Assembly: GCA_944321365.1 (NCBI GenBank)
Contig: CALULA010000003.1
Location: 62,001 to 126,000 of the forward strand
Source: an uncultured Paraprevotella sp.
GTDB taxonomy: Bacteria; Bacteroidota; Bacteroidia; Bacteroidales; Bacteroidaceae
DNA length: 64,000 nucleotides
Direction: 5' to 3'
Part shown: positions 41,493 through 51,034 of the stretch, in pieces
Layout: each line of letters opens with the position of its first letter
Position numbering within the stretch: position 1 is the stretch's first letter
Position numbers and translations under genes: made by a program
The notes under the pieces: generated by a model
Databases searched by the model: none
What the model was told of the DNA's origin: nothing
The model's input: the letters and a program-made list of their open reading frames with translations, nothing else

Positions 41493-42776
41493 TTATCTGA
41501 CTCTCAGTTTGCGACCCGCGCGTATGCTTGTTCCTTTCAACCCGTTGAGCCGTTTGAGTTTGGATACGGTCGTACCGTAGCGTGATGCAATGCTGGACAG
41601 TGTGTCGCCGTTTCTGATGGTTATGGTTTTTGTGCGCTTGCGCGTGCTGCTGTTGCGACTCTTTGTACGCGATGTGTTTTTGCTTGCCTGACTGACCGTC
41701 ACTTCGCTGCGATTGGTGAACAATTCATCAGATTTGTAATTATATACGGAGTCGCCGGCAGTAATGAACGCCGTGATGCCGTGAGTAGGCAGGCGCAGGA
41801 TGCAGCTTTTCTTGGCACCTGGAATCAATCCTGTGCGATATTGAGGATTGAGTGCTTTTACTTCTTCTGCTTTCACGTTGCATACGGCTACGATTTGATC
41901 GAAGTGTACGTCACGGCTGACGATAATAGTGTCTGTACTTGGGGGCAATGTGGCCGTCATGGGGCAGATATTATGTTCACAATAATAGTTCATGACATAA
42001 TTTGCTGCAATGAAGGCCGGGACATATCCGCGTGTTTCTTTGGGAAGATAGGGGTAAATTTTCCAGTAATCGTGACTGCCTCCGGCCCGGCGGATGGCTT
42101 TATTTACGTTGGCAGGTCCGCAATTATAAGCGGCAATGACCAATGTCCAGTCTCCGAAAATGCGGTATAAGTCTTGCAGATAGTGGGCGGCGGCATAAGA
42201 TGATTTGATAGGGTCACGGCGTTCGTCTATCAGGCTGTTGACATCCAGACCATATGCTTTTCCTGTTGAGATCATAAATTGCCACAGACCTGCAGCTCCC
42301 ACGCGGGATGTTGCTCCTGGATTAAGGGCAGATTCGATAATGGGGAGGTATTTTAGTTCGAGAGGGAGTTGATAACTTTCCAGTGCTTCTTCAAAGATGG
42401 GGACATAAAAGTTATTGGCTCCCAGCATGTAGGATACCGACTTTCTGAGTTTTGTGCAATAAAGGTCTATGAATTTGCGTACGACTTCGTTGTATGGCAT
42501 TTCAATGACATTGGGTAGTCGGTTGAGTCTGGATATGTATTCTTCTTTGCTGTATTCCGGATTGTCCTCCGAGCTTTCGCAGTTTTCATCCGTCGTCAGG
42601 TAGTTTTTTATGTTCCATTCTCTCAACAGACTGTCAAGTTCATAGGTCATGCCCTCCGGCAGGTCAATGACTTCATCTTTGCCGGTCGCATTGTCATGTA
42701 CGGTGATGTCGTTTTGAGCATTTAGCCCTAAAGTCAGCAGCGCGGTTATGCAGAATATTCCTATTTTCCTAATCAT
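41493..42776 (-). CDS. mltD: Membrane-bound lytic transglycosylase D-like
   Basis: Cleaves peptidoglycan between MurNAc and GlcNAc in the periplasm. The 427-residue protein has a signal peptide (about 1-20) with no lipobox cysteine and a Slt-type catalytic domain (about 120-270). Catalytic Glu148 is in L-P-I-I-E-S-A, followed by the A-A-G-L-W-Q-F-M segment. One C-terminal LysM domain (about 383-427) starts with I-R-N-G-D-T-L-S-S-I-A. E. coli MltD has two LysM repeats. It follows the DUF5683 gene by 3 bp, probably the same mRNA. Confidence 0.93.
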   Translation of the reverse strand: MIRKIGIFCITALLTLGLNAQNDITVHDNATGKDEVIDLPEGMTYELDSLLREWNIKNYLTTDENCESSEDNPEYSKEEYISRLNRLPNVIEMPYNEVVRKFIDLYCTKLRKSVSYMLGANNFYVPIFEEALESYQLPLELKYLPIIESALNPGATSRVGAAGLWQFMISTGKAYGLDVNSLIDERRDPIKSSYAAAHYLQDLYRIFGDWTLVIAAYNCGPANVNKAIRRAGGSHDYWKIYPYLPKETRGYVPAFIAANYVMNYYCEHNICPMTATLPPSTDTIIVSRDVHFDQIVAVCNVKAEEVKALNPQYRTGLIPGAKKSCILRLPTHGITAFITAGDSVYNYKSDELFTNRSEVTVSQASKNTSRTKSRNSSTRKRTKTITIRNGDTLSSIASRYGTTVSKLKRLNGLKGTSIRAGRKLRVR

Positions 42777-42779
42777 CGT

Positions 42780-43541
42780 TTAAAAGTTTAAGTTACATTG
42801 TATGCCGACGGATGAATCTTGTTTGCGGCTTCCGATATTGAATATAGCAGGTTCCAAACGTAGACTCAGGTCCTTGGAGATGTCGAAAGATGATAGTTCG
42901 GCATCCACGTAGGCGTCCACCACGGAGAGCAGATATACGCCGATCATTGCAAATATGCTCAGGTCGCGGTATCTGCGGTAGAAGTTCTTTTTGTTCCTGA
43001 AAATGTCCTTATATTGGTCTTCACGTCCCGCTATGCTATAGTTTAGCGGCAACATGTTCTCGTAGCTTTTCGTGTTCGGGTCGTCATCCATGATGTCCAA
43101 GTAGGCCTGTGAATAGTCAGAATACATTTGGTTGTTCCATGTCAGGGCGTACAGACATCCCAGAAAACCTCCATAAACGATGGGTATCTTCCATAATTTA
43201 CGGTTGTAGACCTGTCCGGCTCCCGGAATGATAAGGGATAACCAGAGGGCACGTTGAGGATTGGGGATAAATCGTTTTTCTTTGATGGCTATCTGTTGCA
43301 GTAAAGAATCACTTTGTGTTCCTATTGCCGTAGAATCCAATGCCGTTATGGTTTGTGTGGTGTCGGCAATGATTGTGCCGGTTGAGTCTGGCTGGTCCGC
43401 GATTACGTGTTGTAATGTATCAGAGGAGATGCTGTCGGTCGGAACGAATGTCTGGCACCGTACAGCAAAGTTTCCGCCATATATCAAGAATAGTATGGCG
43501 AAACATAGCATACGGCAATATAAAAGTCTTTTCTTTTTCAA
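42780..43541 (-). CDS. DUF5683 domain protein
   Basis: A 253-residue protein with a signal peptide or membrane anchor (about 5-27), a low-complexity Asp/Ser/Thr-rich stretch (about 35-85), and a DUF5683 core. The core is recognised by R-A-L-W-L-S-L-I-I-P-G-A-G-Q-V-Y-N-R-K-L-W-K-I-P near 97-120, followed by two hydrophobic segments. Function unknown; the family is consistently found between parB and mltD in Bacteroidales. The 4-bp overlap with parB and the 3-bp gap to mltD argue for co-expression with chromosome partitioning and cell-wall enzymes. Confidence 0.85.
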   Translation of the reverse strand: MKKKRLLYCRMLCFAILFLIYGGNFAVRCQTFVPTDSISSDTLQHVIADQPDSTGTIIADTTQTITALDSTAIGTQSDSLLQQIAIKEKRFIPNPQRALWLSLIIPGAGQVYNRKLWKIPIVYGGFLGCLYALTWNNQMYSDYSQAYLDIMDDDPNTKSYENMLPLNYSIAGREDQYKDIFRNKKNFYRRYRDLSIFAMIGVYLLSVVDAYVDAELSSFDISKDLSLRLEPAIFNIGSRKQDSSVGIQCNLNF

Positions 43542-44431
43542 TTCTTCAAGCGGTCAAATAGTTCGATAATACGTTCCAGTTCTTCTTCATTAGCAAATGG
43601 TATGCTGATTTTTCCTTTCCCTTTGTCAGAACAGGTTAGTTGCACTTTGGTCTGAAAGAATTTGGAAAGACTGTCTTTCAGTACATTGTATTCTTCCGAA
43701 AGCCGTGCTCCTTTGGGGACAATGCGTTTTTTCCCGCTTCGCACGATTTCACCTTCCATGAGTGCTTTGACCATTTCTTCTACTTTACGCACGGAAAGTT
43801 TTTCTTTTATGATTTGCTGGAAAAGTTTGATTTGTAAGGTCGGATTATCCAATGCCAGCAATGCACGTGCATGCCCCATGTCTATGTCTTTGTTCTGTAA
43901 GGCCATTTGTATGGTGGCAGGCAGACGGAGTAAACGGAGGTAGTTGGTGATGGTCGTTCGGTTCTTTCCGATTCGTTCACTCAGCTTTTCTTGGGTCAGA
44001 TGGTATTGCTCAATCAGATGTTGATAGGCTAAAGCAATTTCCACAGAGTTAAGATCCTCGCGCTGAATGTTTTCGATTAGAGCCATTTCCATAACGTTTT
44101 CATCGTCTGCAGTGCGAATATAAGCTGGTATGGTTCGTAATCCGGCCTGTTTAGAGGCCCTCCAGCGCCTTTCTCCGGCAATGATTTGAAATGTTCCGTC
44201 TTCCATCTTACGCAAAGTAATAGGTTGTACAATACCTATTTCTGAAATGGAGTCTGCCAATTCACGTAGACTTTCGGGATCAAAATCCCTACGCGGTTGG
44301 TGAGGATTGGGGGTAATTTGCTCCAAGTCTATTTCATTAATGGTGGAAGACCCGTCTGTATGCACTTCTTTGGTAGATATTAAGGCATCCAGTCCGCGGC
44401 CTAAGGCAGGGTATTTCTTGTGTACGGCCAT
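43538..44431 (-). CDS. parB: Chromosome partitioning protein ParB
   Basis: Binds parS and spreads as a CTP-dependent clamp. The start M-A-V-H-K-K at 44431 leaves 1 bp after parA; an in-frame upstream ATG at 44449 overlaps parA and is less likely. The 297-residue protein shows the L-G-R-G-L-D-A-L-I N terminus, the N-P-x-Q-P-R-x-x-F segment, the CTP-binding G-E-R-R-W-R-A segment (about 85-91), E-N-I-Q-R-E-D-L (about 122-129), and the S-E-R-I-G-K-N-R-T-T-I-T helix-turn-helix (about 151-162). No canonical parS site is found in this window. Confidence 0.95.
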   Translation of the reverse strand: MAVHKKYPALGRGLDALISTKEVHTDGSSTINEIDLEQITPNPHQPRRDFDPESLRELADSISEIGIVQPITLRKMEDGTFQIIAGERRWRASKQAGLRTIPAYIRTADDENVMEMALIENIQREDLNSVEIALAYQHLIEQYHLTQEKLSERIGKNRTTITNYLRLLRLPATIQMALQNKDIDMGHARALLALDNPTLQIKLFQQIIKEKLSVRKVEEMVKALMEGEIVRSGKKRIVPKGARLSEEYNVLKDSLSKFFQTKVQLTCSDKGKGKISIPFANEEELERIIELFDRLKN

Positions 44432-44432
44432 T

Positions 44433-45197
44433 TTACTTTTCTTTTTCAATAATTTCTTTGGCTAATGCCAGATGGTTTTTTGCACCGGTAGAGTCTGTGT
44501 CGTAAAGGATGACTGGAAGTCCATGGCTGGGAGCTTCACTTAATTTGACATTACGTTGGATGACAGTCTTGAACACCAGTTCCTGAAAATGTTTTTTTAC
44601 TTCATCGTAAATTTGGTTGGCTAACCGTAAACGGCTGTCGTACATGGTCAGCAGAAACCCTTCGATTTCCAGTGAGGGATTCAGCTTGGATTTAATAATC
44701 TTGATGGTGTTTAATAACTTGCTGATGCCTTCCAGGGCGAAGTATTCACATTGTACGGGGATGATGACTGAGTTTGCTGCAGTCAGTGCATTCACCGTGA
44801 TGAGACCTAACGATGGAGAACAGTCAATTAAAATATAGTCATATTCATTTTTCATTGGGGCAAGAAGAGCGGTCAATACCTTTTCACGGTTTGGTAAATT
44901 CAGCATTTCGATTTCTGCACCGACCAGGTCGATGTGTGAAGGAATAATGTCCAGCCCCTCGATGTCTGTAGTATAGATCGCGTCGTGTACGTCAGCGTGG
45001 TCGATGATACATTCATAAATGGAACAATCTATCTCAGAAATATCAACCCCTAAGCCGGAAGAAGCGTTGGCTTGTGGATCTGCATCTACAAGTAACACCT
45101 TTTTCTCCAATGTCGCCAGCGAGGCGGCCAGATTCATTGAAGTAGTGGTCTTGCCTACTCCTCCTTTTTGATTTGCTAAAGCAATAATCTTTCCCAT
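44433..45197 (-). CDS. parA: Chromosome partitioning ATPase ParA
   Basis: A 254-residue ParA/Soj ATPase. It begins M-G-K-I-I-A-L-A-N-Q-K-G-G-V-G-K-T-T with the deviant Walker A (K-G-G-V-G-K-T-T), then the D-A-D-P-Q-A-N-A-S segment and the D-C-S-P-S-L-G-L Walker B. The short N terminus marks the chromosomal type. The start at 45197 is preferred over 45218 because the -7 box TACTTTTG occupies 45225-45218. It heads the nine-gene run to 35136. Confidence 0.96.
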   Translation of the reverse strand: MGKIIALANQKGGVGKTTTSMNLAASLATLEKKVLLVDADPQANASSGLGVDISEIDCSIYECIIDHADVHDAIYTTDIEGLDIIPSHIDLVGAEIEMLNLPNREKVLTALLAPMKNEYDYILIDCSPSLGLITVNALTAANSVIIPVQCEYFALEGISKLLNTIKIIKSKLNPSLEIEGFLLTMYDSRLRLANQIYDEVKKHFQELVFKTVIQRNVKLSEAPSHGLPVILYDTDSTGAKNHLALAKEIIEKEK

Positions 45198-45401
45198 ATC
45201 ATAATATTTGGTTGCCACAAAAGTAACGTATTCTTCACTACCGTACGCGTACTTGCAGGCGGAGAAACGTTAAATTGTTGATAACTCGCCGATATTGTTA
45301 ATAACTCAAGGAGTATCGTTTTACAAAGATAATGTTTTTCAGCGGAAATACTGAGTTTTAAACCTTTTTTCGTACTTTTGTGGTAGTAAATAGGACTGAA
45401 A
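45198..45401. other. parA/surE divergent gap with DnaA-box-like repeats
   Basis: Holds the parA -7 box (45225-45218), a GTACGCGTAC palindrome (45243-45252), two direct repeats ATTGTTRATAACTC (45274-45287 and 45294-45307, 20 bp apart) containing TTATCAACA and TTATTAACA on the minus strand, another TATCTTTG box (45331-45324, minus) and the surE -7 box TACTTTTG (45373-45380). Confidence 0.55.
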
Positions 45402-46172
45402 ATGAACGATAACAAGCCTTTAATCTTATTGTCAAATGATGACGGTGTGCGTGCCAAAGGATTGAATGAATTAATAGAGATGTTGACTCCTTTGGGCAAT
45501 GTGCTGGTTATGGCACCTGACCGTGCGCGGTCTGGTGCTGCGTGTGGAATTACAGCTAATGAGCCGTTGCGTTATCGGATGGTATCCGCTCGGTCGGATG
45601 TGGAAGTATATGCATGTAACGGAACACCGGTGGATTGTGTGAAATTGGCACTTGAGAAGGTAGCGACCCGAAGGCCGGATATGATTGTTGGAGGCATTAA
45701 CCATGGCAATAATGCTTCTGTAAATGTGCATTATTCTGGTACAATGGGGATTGTATTGGAAGGGTGTATGAAAGGGATTTCCTCTGTTGGATTTTCTTTG
45801 TGCGATTTCGATCCGGATGCAGACTTTTCTTTGACAGCTCCTTATGTGTACAAAGTCGCCCGGAAAGTGCTAAGTGCCGGATTGCCTTCTGGTGTTTGTC
45901 TGAACGTGAACTTTCCGAAGGCAACAGCTGGGTATGCAGGTTTGAAAATATGTAGAATGGCACGCGGCAGTTGGTCGAGCGAATGGTATGAGGCTGATCA
46001 TCCGAGAGGGGGAAAGTACTTTTGGCTGACGGGAAAGTATACGAATCTTGAGCCAGACAGTGAGGATACTGACGATTGGGCTTTGGCAAATGGATTTGTG
46101 GCTGTTACTCCTGTAACAGTGGATATGACAGCCTATAATGCTTTTGGCGGATTAAAAGATTTGGAAATGTAG
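45402..46172 (+). CDS. surE: 5'-nucleotidase SurE
   Basis: Broad 5'/3'-nucleoside monophosphatase. The 256-residue protein begins with the metal-binding S-N-D-D-G-V segment (about 11-16) and has the family's A-P-D-R-A-R-S-G (about 38-45), N-G-T-P-V-D-C-V (about 73-80) and G-G-I-N-H-G-N-N (about 98-105) motifs. A -7 box TACTTTTG lies 22 bp upstream of the ATG. lpxB follows after 10 bp, a pairing common in Bacteroidota. Confidence 0.96.
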   Translation: MNDNKPLILLSNDDGVRAKGLNELIEMLTPLGNVLVMAPDRARSGAACGITANEPLRYRMVSARSDVEVYACNGTPVDCVKLALEKVATRRPDMIVGGINHGNNASVNVHYSGTMGIVLEGCMKGISSVGFSLCDFDPDADFSLTAPYVYKVARKVLSAGLPSGVCLNVNFPKATAGYAGLKICRMARGSWSSEWYEADHPRGGKYFWLTGKYTNLEPDSEDTDDWALANGFVAVTPVTVDMTAYNAFGGLKDLEM

Positions 46173-46182
46173 CGAGGTTATT

Positions 46183-47325
46183 ATGAAATATTATTTTATA
46201 GTAGGGGAAGCAAGCGGTGACCTGCATGCTTCCCATTTGATGAGGGCTTTGAAAGCAAAAGACGCATCGGCAGAGTTCCGTTTTTTGGGCGGTGATTGTA
46301 TGAAAGAGCAAGGCGGAACTTTGGTTTGCCATTATAAAAATCTGGCCTATATGGGATTTATACCTGTATTACTTCATTTACCTGTCATATTGAATTGGAT
46401 GAAGAGGTGTAAGAAGGATATTTTGGCATGGCGTCCTGATGTATTGATTCTTGTGGATTATCCCGGTTTTAATCTGACTGTCGCCAAGTATGTGCATGCA
46501 CATAGCCATATTCCAGTCTATTATTATATATCACCGAAAATATGGGCCTGGAAAGAACATCGGATTAAGAACATCAAACGTGATGTGGATGAACTTTTCT
46601 CAATCCTTCCTTTCGAGGTGGATTTCTTTGAACACAAGCATCATTATCCGATTCACTATGTGGGAAATCCGACATTGGATGAGGTGCAGGCTTATAAGGT
46701 AGGAGATAGTGACACTTTTGAAAGTTTTGTGAAGGATTGGGGATTGAGCGGAAAGCCTGTGATAGCTTTGCTGGCTGGGAGTAGGAAGCAGGAAATTAAA
46801 GATAATCTGGCCCTAATGGTGCAGGCCGCTTCAGAGTTTAAGGATAAATATGAAGTGGTTTTGGCTGCGGCTCCGAATATTGAATCCGGCTATTATGATG
46901 GTTTTTTGTATGGCACAGAGGTGAAAGTTGTTTATGGGCAGACGTTTCGTGTGTTGAGACACGCCTGTGCAGCTTTGGTGACTTCTGGCACGGCTACCTT
47001 AGAGGCAGCCTTGTTTGGAGTGCCTCAGGTCGTATGTTATTATACGGCCTGCGGAAATTTGATTTCTTTCCTTCGGCGTCATTTGCTGAAAGTGAAGTTT
47101 ATTTCTTTGGTAAATCTTGTTGCAGGTCGCGAGGTGGTTAAAGAACTGGTGGCGGATGGGATGAATTTGAAAAATCTTATACGTGAACTTAAGGCTATTC
47201 TTCCTGAAGGGCAACGGCGAAAGACCGTTTTGGAGGGTTACCAGGAGATGCTTGTTCAGTTAGGTCGACCTGGAGCTCCTGAAAGGGCTGCGGAAATAAT
47301 GTTTTCTTTGTTGTCCTCAAAATAG
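46183..47325 (+). CDS. lpxB: Lipid-A-disaccharide synthase
   Basis: Joins UDP-2,3-diacylglucosamine and lipid X in lipid A synthesis at the inner membrane. The 380-residue GT-B enzyme begins Y-Y-F-I-V-G-E-A-S-G-D-L-H-A-S and has V-D-Y-P-G-F-N (about 88-94), P-K-I-W-A-W-K (about 117-123), G-N-P-T-L-D-E (about 161-167), L-L-A-G-S-R-K-Q-E-I (about 194-203) and T-S-G-T-A-T-L-E-A-A. Second gene of the surE-lpxB transcript; it ends 29 bp from convergent cdsA. Confidence 0.96.
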   Translation: MKYYFIVGEASGDLHASHLMRALKAKDASAEFRFLGGDCMKEQGGTLVCHYKNLAYMGFIPVLLHLPVILNWMKRCKKDILAWRPDVLILVDYPGFNLTVAKYVHAHSHIPVYYYISPKIWAWKEHRIKNIKRDVDELFSILPFEVDFFEHKHHYPIHYVGNPTLDEVQAYKVGDSDTFESFVKDWGLSGKPVIALLAGSRKQEIKDNLALMVQAASEFKDKYEVVLAAAPNIESGYYDGFLYGTEVKVVYGQTFRVLRHACAALVTSGTATLEAALFGVPQVVCYYTACGNLISFLRRHLLKVKFISLVNLVAGREVVKELVADGMNLKNLIRELKAILPEGQRRKTVLEGYQEMLVQLGRPGAPERAAEIMFSLLSSK

Positions 47326-47354
47326 GTGTGATTTCAAAAGGCTTTCTTTTTAAT

Positions 47355-48206
47355 TTATAATAGGGTAAGGGTGTAGATGTATATTACGCTGGCCGGAATA
47401 GCAAGTAATGAACTGTCAAAACGGTCGAGCATTCCTCCGTGACCGGGCAGAATATTACCACTGTCTTTCAGATTTAACTGGCGTTTGATCAGGCTTTCTA
47501 CCAAATCCCCCCAAGTTCCGAAGATGACTACTACAAGTGATAGTCCTAACCATTCCCAACGGTTAAATGAAGAGTCATAACAGGCAAATATTTGTGAAGC
47601 GCACATTGCAATTATTCCACCGCCAATGGAGCCTTCCCATGATTTGTTCGGTGAAATGCGTGGAAATAATTTATGGCGTCCTAATAGTGAACCAAAACAA
47701 TATGCTCCGGAGTCGTTCGCCCATAGAAATACGAAAATGGACAAGGGAAGTACACTGTTGTATATGATACCTAAACTGTATGCCGCTTCTGGCTGATAAG
47801 CTAAAACATTAAGCGTAGCAAACGGAACTGCTACGTACATTTGACTCATCATCGTGAACGCCCAGTTGTTCAAAGCGTGTTCACTTTTCAGATAAAGCTC
47901 GCTGACGAACAGGTAAATGATAGAAAGCAGGTAGGGTATGAATATGCTTGACGGAGTAATGTTGCTGCAAAAGCCTGCTACTGCCACAAAGAAGTAAACA
48001 CCTGCCACTGTACAGATGATAGAATTAACTTGTACATCTTCGCGTCTGTTGACAATTTGGCAGAATTCCCAAACGCTTAATGCTGTAATGATAGCAAACA
48101 GAATATTGAATGTCGCACTGTTCCACAGTATACATCCCGTAATGGTGGCAACGAATGCGATGCCGGTTAAGGTGCGGACAAACAGATTCTTTGTTTTATC
48201 AGTCAT
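47355..48206 (-). CDS. cdsA: Phosphatidate cytidylyltransferase
   Basis: Makes CDP-diacylglycerol from phosphatidate and CTP, the precursor used by PssA elsewhere in this window. The 283-residue protein has about eight membrane helices and the C-terminal CdsA signature with S-P-N-K-S-W-E-G-S-I-G-G (about 184-195) and K-D-S-G-N-I-L-P-G-H-G-G-M-L-D-R-F-D-S (about 246-264). Its start overlaps the end of ftsH by 8 bp, so it is the last gene of rsfS-ftsH-cdsA. Confidence 0.95.
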   Translation of the reverse strand: MTDKTKNLFVRTLTGIAFVATITGCILWNSATFNILFAIITALSVWEFCQIVNRREDVQVNSIICTVAGVYFFVAVAGFCSNITPSSIFIPYLLSIIYLFVSELYLKSEHALNNWAFTMMSQMYVAVPFATLNVLAYQPEAAYSLGIIYNSVLPLSIFVFLWANDSGAYCFGSLLGRHKLFPRISPNKSWEGSIGGGIIAMCASQIFACYDSSFNRWEWLGLSLVVVIFGTWGDLVESLIKRQLNLKDSGNILPGHGGMLDRFDSSLLAIPASVIYIYTLTLL

Positions 48207-50286
48207 TTTTTTTGGTATTAGTTCCGTTGTCCAGTTCGTTTTCTGTATTCTCCTTGTTCGTCAGAGTGTTAGCCTTTTCCTCTTGAGGCTGGTCATTTGC
48301 ATCATTTTCTTCTTGTTCTGATGCAGTATCTTCTGACGAAGTTTCTTCTTGGCCTGCTTTTATCAGCGCTTTGGAATTTTCTTCTTCATTCATACTGAGT
48401 AGTTCCTCTGTACGGCTGGTCCAAGGACGTTTGCCGAAGATTTTTTCAACATCCTCGGCAAAGATTACTTCACGTTCTACTAATATTTTAGCCAACTGAG
48501 CATGTCCTTCTTTGTGTTCCGTGAGCAAGGTTTTGGCTCTTTCATATTGGCTGGCAATCATTTTCTTTACTTCTTCGTCAATGATCTGCGCCGTTTGGTC
48601 GGAATATGGCTTGGTTAAGTTGTATTCGTCGTTATTGTAGTAACATAAATTGGGCAATTCATCACTCATGCCGAAGTAGGCAATCATGCTGTAAGCTTGT
48701 TTTGTCACTCGTTCCAAATCGTTCAATGCACCAGAAGAGATGTGTCCGGTGAATAGTTCTTCGGCAGCTCGGCCGCCCAAAGTTGCACACATTTCGTCCA
48801 ACATCTGTTCTTTTGTCGTGATCTGGCGTTCTTCCGGCATATACCATGCTGCGCCTAAAGCCCGTCCACGCGGAACGATGGTTACTTTTATCAGCGGGTT
48901 GGCATAGCGCAGGAACCATGAAATCGTAGCATGTCCGGCTTCGTGTAATGCAATGGTTTGCCTTTCTTCATTCGTCATCACCTTCGTTTTCTTTTCCAAT
49001 CCGCCGATAATACGGTCGACAGCACTGAGAAAATCATCTTTCCCGACCGTCTTTTTGCCATGTCGTGCGGCAATTAATGCAGCTTCATTACATACGTTGG
49101 CAATGTCTGCACCAGAAAAGCCTGGCGTTTGTCGGGCCAACATGTCAATATCTACTGTCTTATTGATTTTTATTGGTCGAAGATGGACTTTGAAAACTTC
49201 CTTGCGTTCGTTCAAGTCGGGCAAGTCTACATAAATCTGACGGTCAAAACGTCCGGCACGTAATAAGGCTTTGTCCAAAATGTCTACACGGTTGGTTGCT
49301 GCCAAAATGATGACACCACTGTTTGTTCCAAACCCGTCCATTTCTGTTAATAGCTGGTTTAGTGTGTTTTCCCGTTCATCGTTTCCGCCCATTGCCGGAT
49401 TCTTTCCACGGGCACGTCCCACTGCATCTATTTCATCTATAAAAATGATGCAGGGGGCTTTCTCTTTGGCTTGTCTGAATAAGTCGCGTACACGACTTGC
49501 ACCGACACCTACAAACATTTCTACGAAGTCAGATCCGGAGAGAGAGAAGAAAGGAACATTCGCTTCACCCGCAACAGCTTTGGCCAACAGAGTCTTACCT
49601 GTTCCCGGAGGGCCTACAAGCAATGCTCCCTTGGGGATTTTTCCTCCTAAGTCAGTGAACTTCTTTGGATTTTTAAGAAATTCAACAATTTCTTGCACCT
49701 CCATTTTGGCACTGGCTTGTCCGGCCACATCTTTAAACGTAACCTTTGTACCTTCACCTTTTTCTATCAGGCGGGCTTTGCTTTTTCCTACATTGAAGAC
49801 GTTACCTCCTGGAGAACCGCCGCCACTCATACGTCTCATGATAAAGATCCAAATGGCTATGATGACAATAAGTGGCATGAAGTTCCAGAAAATATTGCTG
49901 AGGAAGTCATTGCTTTGTTTGAAAAACACCTCGCCCGTGAACTTCTGGTCGGCTCTTGCTTTGTCGAGGAATTCCATCAGATTGTCGTTAGATGGATATT
50001 CTACTGTGATGACAGGATACCGTACTTTCTCAGGGCTGGTTCTGAAAACCTCTTTAATGTTTTCAGGTTTGACTTGCATGGTCAATACTCCTTTGTCTTT
50101 TTGTGCAGTGATGCTTTTGGCATATCCCTTGTTCACGTACTCCTGAAATTGACTATAGGAGATTGTTGAGGATGATTCATTGTCATTGCTGAACAAAAAC
50201 AAATAGACCAACATCAAAATTATGATGCCGTAGATCCAGTTCATGTTGAAGCGTGGCATTTTGTTTTTATTGTCTTTTTCGGCCAT
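48199..50286 (-). CDS. ftsH: ATP-dependent zinc metalloprotease FtsH
   Basis: Hexameric inner-membrane AAA+ protease. The 695-residue protein has two membrane helices (about 18-33 and 130-150) around a periplasmic domain. The AAA domain has Walker A G-P-P-G-T-G-K-T (225-232) and Walker B F-I-D-E-I-D (about 282-287). The zinc site is H-E-A-G-H (448-452). The C-terminal 60 residues are an acidic, Glu/Asn-rich low-complexity tail, longer than in E. coli. It follows rsfS by 16 bp. Confidence 0.97.
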   Translation of the reverse strand: MAEKDNKNKMPRFNMNWIYGIIILMLVYLFLFSNDNESSSTISYSQFQEYVNKGYAKSITAQKDKGVLTMQVKPENIKEVFRTSPEKVRYPVITVEYPSNDNLMEFLDKARADQKFTGEVFFKQSNDFLSNIFWNFMPLIVIIAIWIFIMRRMSGGGSPGGNVFNVGKSKARLIEKGEGTKVTFKDVAGQASAKMEVQEIVEFLKNPKKFTDLGGKIPKGALLVGPPGTGKTLLAKAVAGEANVPFFSLSGSDFVEMFVGVGASRVRDLFRQAKEKAPCIIFIDEIDAVGRARGKNPAMGGNDERENTLNQLLTEMDGFGTNSGVIILAATNRVDILDKALLRAGRFDRQIYVDLPDLNERKEVFKVHLRPIKINKTVDIDMLARQTPGFSGADIANVCNEAALIAARHGKKTVGKDDFLSAVDRIIGGLEKKTKVMTNEERQTIALHEAGHATISWFLRYANPLIKVTIVPRGRALGAAWYMPEERQITTKEQMLDEMCATLGGRAAEELFTGHISSGALNDLERVTKQAYSMIAYFGMSDELPNLCYYNNDEYNLTKPYSDQTAQIIDEEVKKMIASQYERAKTLLTEHKEGHAQLAKILVEREVIFAEDVEKIFGKRPWTSRTEELLSMNEEENSKALIKAGQEETSSEDTASEQEENDANDQPQEEKANTLTNKENTENELDNGTNTKKND

Positions 50287-50302
50287 AATTCTTGTTTTCA
50301 GA

Positions 50303-50662
50303 TTAGTCCATATCCGGTAGTTGTGTCAAATGAGCATCTGCCCATAAATGTTCGAGGTCGTAGAAATCGTGTGCCTGTGGTAAAAAAATGTGTACTATAA
50401 CGTCTGTATAGTCCATGGCTACCCATTCTGCATTTCTAAGTCCGTCGGTGGTTATTGGTTTTACGTGTAGTCTTTTTCTGGTGGTTTCGTTCACAGAGTC
50501 AGCAATGGCTTCGACTTGTGAAGGGGAGTTGCCTTGGCAGATAATGAAATATTGGCAAATAGTGTCATCGATGTTTGTCAAATCTGCTATGACAATTTGC
50601 TTCCCTTTTTTTTCTTGTATGCCATCTGTAATGGCTTTTACGAGTTGTTGTGTTTCGTTCAT
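50303..50662 (-). CDS. rsfS: Ribosomal silencing factor RsfS
   Basis: A 119-residue RsfS (Iojap) protein, which binds L14 on the 50S subunit and blocks subunit joining when nutrients are low. Family features are I-V-I-A-D-L-T-N-I-D-D-T (about 22-33), Y-F-I-I-C-Q-G-N-S-P-S-Q-V (about 38-50), E-W-V-A-M-D-Y-T-D-V-I-V-H-I-F (about 79-93) and Y-D-L-E-H-L-W-A-D-A (about 102-111). A -7 box TATCTTTG lies at 50697-50690. First gene of the rsfS-ftsH-cdsA transcript. Confidence 0.95.
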   Translation of the reverse strand: MNETQQLVKAITDGIQEKKGKQIVIADLTNIDDTICQYFIICQGNSPSQVEAIADSVNETTRKRLHVKPITTDGLRNAEWVAMDYTDVIVHIFLPQAHDFYDLEHLWADAHLTQLPDMD

Positions 50663-50873
50663 TCGGTAATTTATACGTATTTAGTGGGGCAAAGATAGTA
50701 TATTAAATGTTACGATTCTAATTTTTTTGCGGCAAAACCTGTGGCTTTTTATCTTTTTTAGGTAATATAAGAAGATGATTAAGGTGTTTTTCTTTCGTCA
50801 TATAAGAAAGTATCAGGCGCAGCGGTATTTTCGTTTATGGCAGTGGTATTTACGTGAAAAAAGCCTATAAAAA

Positions 50874-50904
50874 TTTGCGGGTTCGAAAAAAGTAGCTACC
50901 TTTG
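50874..50904 (+). promoter_or_regulatory. Promoter of the tRNA-Gln pair
   Basis: TTTG at 50874-50877 and TACCTTTG at 50897-50904, spaced 19 bp; the first tRNA begins 20 bp after the -7 box. Confidence 0.85.
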
Positions 50905-50923
50905 CAGTCGAAAAACAGATAAT

Positions 50924-50994
50924 TGGGCTATGGTGTAATGGTAACACAACAGATTCTGGTCCTGTTTTTCCAGGTTCGAGTCCTGGTAGCCCAA
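50924..50994 (+). tRNA. tRNA-Gln (anticodon CTG), copy 1
   Basis: Acceptor arms TGGGCTA and TAGCCCA, discriminator A, no encoded CCA. D-stem GTGT/ACAC, loop TTCTGGT with anticodon CTG, T-arm CAGG/CCTG. The anticodon stem ACAGA/CCTGT has an A-C mismatch at its last pair (31-39). Confidence 0.9.
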
Positions 50995-51034
50995 CGAAAG
51001 AGGTACGAGGTGTTGCCGAATATAGAAGGTTGAT

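Noticed and set aside
45198..45401. Firm call of a replication origin
   Set aside because: Two imperfect DnaA-like boxes are too few; the region is reported only as a candidate.
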